46,891 bases of DNA, taken from positions 1 through 46,891 of the forward strand of contig JAJQHY010000094.1 in NCBI GenBank assembly GCA_021199495.1, written 5' to 3'. Positions within the stretch are counted from its first letter, which is position 1. Every line of letters begins with the position of its first letter. This DNA comes from Lachnospiraceae bacterium. GTDB taxonomy: Bacteria; Bacillota; Clostridia; Lachnospirales; Lachnospiraceae. Below are positions 17,957-23,928 of this stretch, one piece after another. Under the pieces are notes generated by a model. The model ran no database searches. It had not been told where the DNA came from and worked only from the letters and a program-made list of their open reading frames with translations. Made by a program: the position numbers and the translations under genes.

Positions 17957-19513
17957 ATGAAAAAATATCTGAACACGATACGTTGGTATATTGCCGGTAC
18001 TATTGCGGCGAACTTTATAGAAGCGGTCATCAGTGCAGTTATGCTGCTGTTTCCTGGCTGGCTTATTGATAACTATCAAAAAGGTTTTGCATATACAGGG
18101 AAACTTTTGGCTGCGTATGCGGGTGTGTTCCTGATTTATCTCGTTGAGGCATATTTTTCCAATCGTCTGGCGGATTACCGCCGTGTCCGGTTCGAAAAAG
18201 CCATAAAGAAAGACTTTTTTGATTCCGTAATTCAACGAGACTTTGGAACATTTCACCAGTATGATGTGGCGGAATACATTTCCATGCAGGCAAATGACAT
18301 CACGGAAATGTGTCAGAATTACTTAAGCCCGTTACTTTCCATCATCCGTTCCGTTATGATGATCGCGGTGTATGGAGTGTTTCTGGTGATTTTTGTAGAT
18401 ATTTCCATTGCCATGGTAATTCTGATTTTCTCTGTAGCGGTGGTTTTTGTGCCGAAATTCACGGAGAAAGAACTGGCGAAGCGGAATAAGGGTTATATGG
18501 ACGGGCTTGGCCAATATACGGCTTCTGCGAAGCTCCTGTATGAAGCGCATGATATTCTGGATTTTAAGGGACGAAAAAAACTTACTGAACTTCATGACGG
18601 GGAACTGGATCATGTCCTGAACCTGAATATGCACTTTCGGAAACTGAACAGCCTGGCTATGGTCTTAAACGGCGGCTCCGTAGAGGCAATCGGTGTGATT
18701 GTTTTTGCGGTGGTAGCCATTTTACTCGGCAATCACGCCATTACCCTGGGTATGGCGGTCAATGCTTTTACCTACAGCACCAAATTCATTGACCCCATGT
18801 ACGAGATGAACATCTGTATCGGTATGGTCAATTCCGTCCGTGAGATACAGAAAAAACTGATGGCAATCATTACAGGAGGTGTGGCCGACGTCCCTGCAAA
18901 TGTGCCGGAAATCCACAGCATTTCCGCAACACCTCTGGAAAAGCGCTATGACGGTGCGGACATCCATACTCCAGCGGCAGAGATGTCTTTCCCAAAAAAA
19001 TATCTGGTTTTGGGAGAAAACGGTGCGGGAAAAAGTGTGTTTTTCCGCCTGCTTATGCATTTTGAGGAAGCTGATTCCGGTTCGGTTTTATATAACGGAC
19101 GCAAGGAGAGCGATTTTATTTCTGAGAGTATTTGTTATGTGCCCCAGGTTCCGGTGATTTTTAACGCTTCCTATCTGGAAAACGTGACGGTCTATGGCAC
19201 CTATGGTGAGGAGAATCTCAGGGAATATGAATCCTATTTTCCAGCTGACATTATTTCTCATATCAAGAGCAGTCAGAATCCCTTGAACATGAGCGGCGGA
19301 GAGAAACAGGTGGTTGCTTTGCTTCGGGCATTGTGCAGCGGAAAAGGTATGATTTTTCTGGACGAACCTTTTGCTTCCATGAATCAGAAGACGATTGATG
19401 AATTTATGAATCACATGGCGCAAATAAACAGAACCTTCGTTATCATCGCCCACAATCTGGAAGAATATGCGGATCAGTTCGATGAACAGATCCTGATTTG
19501 CCGTGGGATGTAG
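17957..19513 (+). CDS. ABC exporter half-transporter (permease-ATPase fusion)
   Basis: A 518-residue protein with an exporter-type membrane domain (about 1-300; hydrophobic segments near 10-30, 45-65, 125-165, 235-265) and a C-terminal ATPase. The ATPase shows Walker A LGENGAGKSVFF, Q-loop CYVPQVPVIFN, signature MSGGEKQV, Walker B MIFLDEPFAS and H-loop VIIAHN. The start at 17957 follows GGGGGAAG. It stands alone, so it probably homodimerises. The ATPase is compact, with a short helical region. Substrate unknown; peptide or drug export are the usual roles. Confidence 0.85.
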   Translation: MKKYLNTIRWYIAGTIAANFIEAVISAVMLLFPGWLIDNYQKGFAYTGKLLAAYAGVFLIYLVEAYFSNRLADYRRVRFEKAIKKDFFDSVIQRDFGTFHQYDVAEYISMQANDITEMCQNYLSPLLSIIRSVMMIAVYGVFLVIFVDISIAMVILIFSVAVVFVPKFTEKELAKRNKGYMDGLGQYTASAKLLYEAHDILDFKGRKKLTELHDGELDHVLNLNMHFRKLNSLAMVLNGGSVEAIGVIVFAVVAILLGNHAITLGMAVNAFTYSTKFIDPMYEMNICIGMVNSVREIQKKLMAIITGGVADVPANVPEIHSISATPLEKRYDGADIHTPAAEMSFPKKYLVLGENGAGKSVFFRLLMHFEEADSGSVLYNGRKESDFISESICYVPQVPVIFNASYLENVTVYGTYGEENLREYESYFPADIISHIKSSQNPLNMSGGEKQVVALLRALCSGKGMIFLDEPFASMNQKTIDEFMNHMAQINRTFVIIAHNLEEYADQFDEQILICRGM

Positions 19514-19614
19514 AAACGGATTTTTATCTGCCAGCCAATGCCTCATAGTCCCCCAAACTCTTTAACAGCGTTTATTGATTAACACCAAATTTTCAGTTTT
19601 TTTAAGGTGATGCC

Positions 19615-19959
19615 ATGACAGAACGAAAAGAAATTTTAGACTACGGGATGACGCTGCCAGACGTGTATGTGGATGCGCCATTTCATGACGACAACTGGAT
19701 CCTGCTTCGTTATCAGAAGAATAAACGGGCTTTTGCGTGGACGTACGAGCGGAACGGGCATATCTGCGTCAATGTGAAGGTGGATCCGGAGTGGCGCGAT
19801 TTCTGGCGCAGCGCCTATGCGTCTGTCCTTCCGGGTTATCACCAGAATAAGGAACATTGGAACACGATCATCCTGGACGGGAGCATCCCGGATGATGAGG
19901 TAAAGTGGATGGTGGCGGAAAGCTATGATCTGATTGTGAAGAAAAAGGGATTGATATAG
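19615..19959 (+). CDS. MmcQ/YjbR family protein
   Basis: A 114-residue protein of the MmcQ/YjbR family, which has a CyaY-like fold and is annotated as DNA-binding. Recognisable parts are LPDVYVDAPFHDDNW near the N-terminus, the KRAFAWTYERNGHICVNVKV strand pair, and HWNTIILDGSIPDDEVKWMV, the substrate-like cleft motif. AAGGTGATGCC precedes the ATG. The gene's end overlaps the open frame of the following KilA-N gene. Confidence 0.85.
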   Translation: MTERKEILDYGMTLPDVYVDAPFHDDNWILLRYQKNKRAFAWTYERNGHICVNVKVDPEWRDFWRSAYASVLPGYHQNKEHWNTIILDGSIPDDEVKWMVAESYDLIVKKKGLI

Positions 19960-20026
19960 GCATTTATACAATGATTTTGAAAATGAGTTCATTTCGCTGA
20001 CGGATATTGCACGATATAAAAGTGAT

Positions 20027-20797
20027 TTGCCGCATGACGTAGTCAAAAATTGGCTTCGCAATCGCGAGACAATTGAGTTTCTGGGTATATGGGAGAGCCT
20101 TCATAATCCGAATTTTAAACAGGTCGAATTCGACCTGTTTAGGGGACAGGCAGGACTTAACGCTTTCACGATGTCACCGACAAAATGGATTGAAGGTGTG
20201 AATGCGATTGGTATAGTAACAAAATCAGGGCGTTATGGCGGCACATTTGCTCATTCAGATATTGCGTTTGAGTTTGCTTCGTGGATATCTGCTGAATTTA
20301 AATTGTATATTATCAAAGACTATAAGAGATTGAAAGCTGATGAGAATAGTCGATTATCATTAGGGTGGAATCTGAACCGGGAAATTACAAAACTGAATTA
20401 CCGAATTCACACGGATGCGATAAAAGAAAATCTGATACCACCGGATCTGACGTCGGAGCAGATTTCCTATACTTATGCCAGTGAAGCGGATTTGCTCAAT
20501 GTTGCGTTATTTGGTCAGACAGCAAGGCAATGGAAAGACAAAAATCCGGACAAAAGAGGAAATATGCGCGACGAGGCAAACCTGAACCAGCTCCTGGTCC
20601 TGGCAAACATGGAAAGCTATAATGCAGTTCTGATTGGACAGAATAAGCCGCAGTCAGAAAGATTGGTATCGCTGCGGGAACTGGCAGTAAGGCAGATGCG
20701 AACATTAGCAACCCTGGATACAACGCAGATTGAAGCATTACCGGGAGGAGCATGCCGCCAGGATACTGGAACATATCCGTTCCTTGCCGGGCAGTGA
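20027..20797 (+). CDS. KilA-N domain protein, possibly 5'-truncated
   Basis: A KilA-N domain protein, a phage-type DNA-binding family. WLRNRETIEFLGIWE, NPNFKQVEFD, FTMSPTKWIEGVNAIGI and SGRYGGTFAHSDIAFEFASW are the family hallmarks, followed by YRIHTDAIKENLIPP and the SEADLLNVALFG helical region. The homologous frame continues upstream of the ATG (NDFENEFISLTDIARYKSDL, from about 19970) to a stop near 19952 with no ATG, GTG or TTG until TTG 20021 and ATG 20027. The start of the domain thus appears to have lost its initiation codon. The end (ALPGGACRQDTGTYPFLAGQ) looks out of frame; the +1 frame there ends with a TGA overlapping the next start. A decaying phage-derived gene is likely. Confidence 0.7.
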   Translation: MPHDVVKNWLRNRETIEFLGIWESLHNPNFKQVEFDLFRGQAGLNAFTMSPTKWIEGVNAIGIVTKSGRYGGTFAHSDIAFEFASWISAEFKLYIIKDYKRLKADENSRLSLGWNLNREITKLNYRIHTDAIKENLIPPDLTSEQISYTYASEADLLNVALFGQTARQWKDKNPDKRGNMRDEANLNQLLVLANMESYNAVLIGQNKPQSERLVSLRELAVRQMRTLATLDTTQIEALPGGACRQDTGTYPFLAGQ

Positions 20798-20827
20798 ATT
20801 GTACAGAAGAAAGGATGACTACATAGT

Positions 20828-22075
20828 ATGACCAATCATACGCTGGTGACTTTAAAAAAGGGCGAGGGACGCACGATCAAGTCCGGCGGCCTCTGGATCT
20901 ATGACAACGAAATCGGGAGCATTACCGGAACATTTCATAACGGAGATATGGTAACCGTGCATGATTTTGACGGATATCCGCTGGGACGGGGATTCATTAA
21001 CCAGAATTCCAGAATTCGCGTTCGCCTTATGACACGGAATGCCGGGCAGGAGATTGACGAGGCATTTCTGCGCATGCGCCTGCAGAACGCGTGGAATTAC
21101 AGAAAGAAGACGATGGGGCTTTTATGCGGAGATGATTGTAAGGATGAAAAGAGCGTGCGCAGCTGCAGCTGCCGACTGGTATTCGGCGACGCGGATTTCC
21201 TGCCGGGCCTGGTCATTGACAAGTATGCGGATGTTTTAGTGGTGCAGTCGCTGGCGCTTGGAATCGATCGGTTTAAAGAACAGATTGTAACGATTCTGAA
21301 AGAAATTCTGGCAGCAGACGGCCTTACCATCCGGGGAGTTTATGAGCGCAGTGATGCCAAAGAGCGTGAAAAGGAAGGCATGGAGCGCACAAAGGGCTTT
21401 CTGGGAGCGGAATTTGACACGAAAGTCCCGATTACAGAGAATGGTGTGAAATATATTGTGGATGTGAAGGACGGACAGAAGACCGGATTTTTCCTGGATC
21501 AGAAATACAATCGTCTGGCCATTCAGAAGCTGTGCCGGGGCGCGAGGGTGCTGGACTGCTTTACACATACGGGTTCCTTTGCGCTGAATGCGGGAATCGC
21601 CGGGGCTATGGATGTGCTGGGCGTGGATGCGTCTGAGCTGGCGGTGGCGCAGGCGCAGGAGAATGCCTGCCTGAATGGACTTCAGGATACTGTGCGATTC
21701 GAATGTCACGATGTGTTTGAGCTCCTGCCGGAACTGGAACGAAAGGGAGAGCTCTACGATGTGGTGATCCTTGATCCGCCCGCTTTCGCAAAATCCCGCA
21801 GCTCGATCAAAAACGCCGCGAAGGGCTACCGGGAAATCAATCTGCGCGGCATGAAGCTGGTGAAAAACGGCGGCTATCTGGCAACCTGTTCCTGCTCTCA
21901 TTTCATGGATTATGAGACCTTTACGCAGGTGATCGGCCAGGCAGCGCGGAGCGCACATAAGCGTCTGCGCCAGGTTGAATTCCGCACCCAGGCGCCGGAT
22001 CATCCGATTCTCTGGGCGGCGGATGAGAGCTATTATCTGAAATTTTATATTTTCCAGGTGGTGGAGGAGTTATAG
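20828..22075 (+). CDS. class I SAM-dependent rRNA methyltransferase, RlmI-like
   Basis: A 415-residue PUA-plus-methyltransferase protein of the RlmI (23S rRNA m5C1962) type. The PUA part (1-75) includes LKKGEGRTIKSGGLWIYDNE. The linker carries LPGLVIDKYADVLVVQ, and the Rossmann domain has GQKTGFFLDQKYNR, VLDCFTHTGSFALNA, DVLGVDAS, VILDPPAFAKS and CSCSHFMD. It uses a DPPAF motif as RlmI does. The last codons (VVEEL-stop) are made by an inserted element: the 29-bp repeat 22041-22069 lies in them, and the copy at 23694 shows the native end was VVEEE-stop. The ATG overlaps the TGA of a short upstream frame (ATGA), suggesting coupling. Confidence 0.9.
   Translation: MTNHTLVTLKKGEGRTIKSGGLWIYDNEIGSITGTFHNGDMVTVHDFDGYPLGRGFINQNSRIRVRLMTRNAGQEIDEAFLRMRLQNAWNYRKKTMGLLCGDDCKDEKSVRSCSCRLVFGDADFLPGLVIDKYADVLVVQSLALGIDRFKEQIVTILKEILAADGLTIRGVYERSDAKEREKEGMERTKGFLGAEFDTKVPITENGVKYIVDVKDGQKTGFFLDQKYNRLAIQKLCRGARVLDCFTHTGSFALNAGIAGAMDVLGVDASELAVAQAQENACLNGLQDTVRFECHDVFELLPELERKGELYDVVILDPPAFAKSRSSIKNAAKGYREINLRGMKLVKNGGYLATCSCSHFMDYETFTQVIGQAARSAHKRLRQVEFRTQAPDHPILWAADESYYLKFYIFQVVEEL
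22041..22069. repeat. attachment-site direct repeat, left copy (attL-like)
   Basis: A 29-base sequence (core TATTTTCCAGGTGGTGGAGG) identical to 23694-23722, lying in the last 10 codons of the RlmI-like gene. The bases on either side differ from those at the other copy. Confidence 0.85.
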
Positions 22076-22135
22076 AGCGAAAAAAGGCTGTAAAATCAAC
22101 GTTTTTTCACTTCCTCAGAATGAGGATTTCACCGC

Positions 22136-22159
22136 TTGACACAACTTTTGACACAACTT
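22136..22159. repeat. tandem 12-mers, possible integrase arm-type sites
   Basis: TTGACACAACTT occurs twice head to tail, about 67 bases inside the left att-like repeat and next to the integrase gene end. The position matches arm-type sites of Tn916-like integrases. Confidence 0.45.
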
Positions 22160-22171
22160 TTCAAAAAAGGC

Positions 22172-22204
22172 AAAAAAACAGCAGGCTCATACACTGGCCT
22201 GCTG
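22172..22204 (-). terminator. terminator of the integrase remnant
   Basis: Read on the minus strand, CAGCAGGC pairs with GCCTGCTG around a 10-base loop and is followed by TTTTTTTG. Confidence 0.75.
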
Positions 22205-22212
22205 CCCTTGTC

Positions 22213-22452
22213 TTATAACGCCGCCGCGACTTTCTTCATCTCCTCGCGCTTCGTCTCCTCCATCACATCGACATACAGATCAACTGTCATGGAAAAGGTG
22301 GAGTGTCCAAGAATCGCCTGTAGCGTCTTCACGTCCATGCCGTTCTCAATGCACCTTGTTGCAAAGCAATGCCTCAGTGTATGAAATGCGCATGTCCCGA
22401 TCTCCACGCCCTGCTCCTCTAATCGCTTCACGATCTTCCGCTGATCTGTCCA
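22213..22452 (-). pseudogene. tyrosine recombinase/integrase, C-terminal remnant
   Basis: About 80 residues of a phage-type tyrosine recombinase. HTLRHCFATRC gives the HxxR box, LQAILGHS gives the second His, and MTVDLYVDV contains the nucleophilic Tyr. The usual 300 or more N-terminal residues, including the first catalytic Arg and the arm-binding domain, are absent. Coding similarity stops near 22452 (TDQRKIVKRLEEQG). The remaining frame could start at GTG 22431, but it cannot be a working integrase alone. Confidence 0.85.
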
Positions 22453-22470
22453 TATGCAATGTTGCCAAAT

Positions 22471-22529
22471 ATATAGTCGTATCTTTGTTTATTTTGTATA
22501 TGGTCGTATCTTGAAATACATGCTATAAT
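22471..22529 (+). promoter_or_regulatory. extended -10 promoter with direct-repeat operator
   Basis: TGCTATAAT (22521-22529) is an extended -10. Upstream are two near-identical 15-mers, ATATAGTCGTATCTT (22471-22485) and ATATGGTCGTATCTT (22498-22512), spaced 27 bases apart, with the second partly in the -35 region. Such iterons suit a ribbon-helix-helix or antitoxin repressor encoded just downstream. Confidence 0.55.
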
Positions 22530-22599
22530 TATGGCATAGCGGAAAAGGAGCATCTAATTATGACATGACACACGCCAAACACAGAAAGGGGATATAATA

Positions 22600-22821
22600 A
22601 TGCCTGAAGACAAAAAAAGTAAATACAGAGGGTTTACACCGGCTCAGGCAGACGCGCATAAACGATACATGGAAAAGTTTGTAGAAATTAAAGTGCGTAT
22701 GACTGCTGAAAAGAGATCCTCTGTACAAGACCACGCCGCAAATATGAATGAGAGTGCAACAGCTTTCATTAATCGCGCTATTGACGAAACCATGCAGCGC
22801 GATAAATCAGAATCCGCATAA
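22600..22821 (+). CDS. ribbon-helix-helix (Arc-like) protein
   Basis: A 73-residue basic protein. After a disordered start (PEDKKSKYRGFTPAQADAHK) comes VEIKVRMTAEKRSSVQDHAA...NESATAFINRAID, matching the strand-helix-helix pattern of Arc/MetJ-type repressors, in which VEIKVRM would be the DNA-contacting strand. Such proteins are often antitoxins or autorepressors on mobile elements. AGAAAGGGG lies before the ATG. It is 41 bases from the RelB-like gene and probably cotranscribed with it. Confidence 0.65.
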   Translation: MPEDKKSKYRGFTPAQADAHKRYMEKFVEIKVRMTAEKRSSVQDHAANMNESATAFINRAIDETMQRDKSESA

Positions 22822-22862
22822 CCGCCCACCGGGTACAATAACCATGAAAGGAAGTGTAAAAA

Positions 22863-23072
22863 ATGAGTAATAGAGACTATGCCAAAACACTTATTGACCA
22901 AATTCCGGAAAGTAAGATGTTTTATATCATCGCATATTTACAGGGGGCAGCAGTTCCGGAAGAGGCACCGAACACTGAAACCATAGCAGCCATGAAAGAG
23001 CTGGAAGACGGCGGCGGCACCCTGTTTACTGGAAGCACTGCTGATCTGTTCGCTGAATTAGAGGGGGACTGA
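22863..23072 (+). CDS. RelB/DinJ-like antitoxin
   Basis: A 69-residue protein: MSNRDYAKTLIDQIPESKMF at the N-terminus, and a C-terminal AMKELEDGGG...STADLFAELEGD typical of antitoxins encoded before YafQ/RelE toxins (the ADLFAELE tail wraps the toxin). It ends 2 bases before the ATG of a YafQ-like frame, the standard antitoxin-toxin layout. GAAAGGAAG is the ribosome binding site. Its partner is destroyed, so this is an orphan antitoxin unless a related toxin exists elsewhere. Confidence 0.7.
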   Translation: MSNRDYAKTLIDQIPESKMFYIIAYLQGAAVPEEAPNTETIAAMKELEDGGGTLFTGSTADLFAELEGD

Positions 23073-23074
23073 TT

Positions 23075-23214
23075 ATGCTTGATGTGCGATACTCCACAAA
23101 GTTCAAGAAAGACTTTAAAGCCTGTAAAAAGCGTGGGTATAATCTGGATCTGCTCCAGAATATCATTGACACTCTCAGGATACCGGCACTCACGCCGATC
23201 TGTTCGGAATGTAG
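23075..23214 (+). pseudogene. YafQ/RelE-family mRNA interferase toxin, internally deleted
   Basis: The first 39 or so codons read MLDVRYSTKFKKDFKACKKR...LLQNIIDTLRIP, the N-terminus of a YafQ-type ribosome-dependent RNase. One frame over, the last bases read TGTHADLFGM-stop (to 23214), the usual YafQ C-terminus. The central part with the catalytic His and Asp (normally about 40 residues, H...LIYR) is missing, and the junction shifts frame, so translation continues to TGA 23216-23218 as a 47-residue product. Confidence 0.8.
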
Positions 23215-23220
23215 CTGACC

Positions 23221-23256
23221 GGCCGTCACTATTCGCAATAGTGGCGGCTATTTTTC
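23221..23256 (+). terminator. terminator after the toxin-antitoxin genes
   Basis: GCCGTCACTATT pairs with AATAGTGGCGGC around CGC, with one mismatch, followed by TATTTTT. Confidence 0.75.
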
Positions 23257-23511
23257 ATTTTAGGCAGCAGAATAAAAAATCCCACGCTTGCAGGCAGGGC
23301 AGGCGCAGGATTTTCCAAAAGGAATTCTCACAAGGAAACAGATTATATCTGTTTTATCTTTTCGTGTTCATTATAATCCTTCTGTGCAACGCCTGTCAAT
23401 GCCTCCAGGATTGCGCTAAAGCGGCAAGAATCTCTCCCAGGCTTTTACTGCATAATTACCGCCTACTGTCGTTCTGCCGCTCTCTGGCACATTCTGTGCG
23501 GTTAATCCGTT
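23257..23511. other. non-coding stretch inside the integrative element
   Basis: No convincing gene. AAACAGAT-TAT-ATCTGTTT (23336-23354) is a perfect palindrome. The rest is low-complexity remnant sequence. Confidence 0.4.
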
Positions 23512-23643
23512 TTATTCCCCGTCAATCTCAGGAAGATAGATAATTACGTCATCTTCATTACTATCGCCTTTTCCCTCTTGTGCCAGGAACATCCCGGAAG
23601 CCCTCGTCAATAGTTCACTGGCCTTCAATCTGGCAAGCCCCAT
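23512..23643 (-). CDS. 43-aa fragment, possibly a phage terminase small-subunit C-terminus
   Basis: A minus-strand frame, MGLARLKASELLTRASGMFL followed by an acidic tail ending YLPEIDGE. The KASELL..R.GMF helix and an acidic ending resemble the C-terminal part of phage small terminase proteins. There is no ribosome binding site and the frame continues 15 codons upstream without a start, so it is probably a gene fragment left in the element. Confidence 0.3.
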   Translation of the reverse strand: MGLARLKASELLTRASGMFLAQEGKGDSNEDDVIIYLPEIDGE

Positions 23644-23693
23644 TTTCCAAGCAAAAACGGGGCTTGATAAAACATGATAAAATCTATCTATTC

Positions 23694-23722
23694 AATTTTA
23701 TATTTTCCAGGTGGTGGAGGAG
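23694..23722. repeat. attachment-site direct repeat, right copy (attR-like)
   Basis: The same 29 bases as 22041-22069. In the methyltransferase frame this copy continues GAA-TGA, restoring a complete native gene end and showing that the sequence to the right is the original chromosomal flank. Confidence 0.85.
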
Positions 23723-23745
23723 GAATGAGAAATTAAGAAGTGGTT

Positions 23746-23901
23746 ATGGATGTTTCCAGTGACACCGTGAGCGTCCTTTGTTCAGGGTATGGTGAATCAA
23801 TTTCCCCAAATGAGCGTTGGCATTATCTTTTGAGACTATGCTATGATGTGTGCACTGCATGGCACTGCCGAAATCATAATGCAATTATTGGATGCCCTTG
23901 A
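23746..23901 (+). CDS. small ORF of unknown function (51 aa)
   Basis: An open frame starting MDVSSDTVSVLCSGYGESIS in the 206 bases between the element and the ABC operon. There is no clear ribosome binding site. A second short frame (23843-23959) overlaps it and the ABC start. Neither matches a family I know; one could be a leader peptide. Confidence 0.15.
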   Translation: MDVSSDTVSVLCSGYGESISPNERWHYLLRLCYDVCTAWHCRNHNAIIGCP

Positions 23902-23928
23902 TAAGCAGGATGAGAGGAGCTGGGAAAA

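Larger units (their letters stand above)
22041..23722. mobile_element. degenerate integrative element at the 3' end of the RlmI-like gene
   Basis: The 1653-base repeat-to-repeat interval is bounded by a perfect 29-bp direct repeat. Immediately inside the left end are tandem 12-mers (TTGACACAACTT twice, 22136-22159) of the kind used as integrase arm sites, then a recombinase C-terminal stub pointing at that end. After it come a ribbon-helix-helix-like gene, a RelB-like gene, a broken YafQ-like toxin gene, and a minus-strand phage-like remnant. The element replaces the methyltransferase's native last codon and stop (GAA-TGA) with its own (TTA-TAG). Size and truncated integrase show it is no longer autonomous. 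Confidence 0.8.

Noticed and set aside
17957-19513. Single ABC exporter as a fragment of a two-gene system
   Set aside because: All ATPase motifs are present and the length is normal for a homodimeric half-transporter.
23079-23543. A 154-codon open frame on the plus strand inside the element
   Set aside because: It runs through the toxin remnant in a wrong frame, a terminator and a minus-strand fragment, and shows no protein-like composition.
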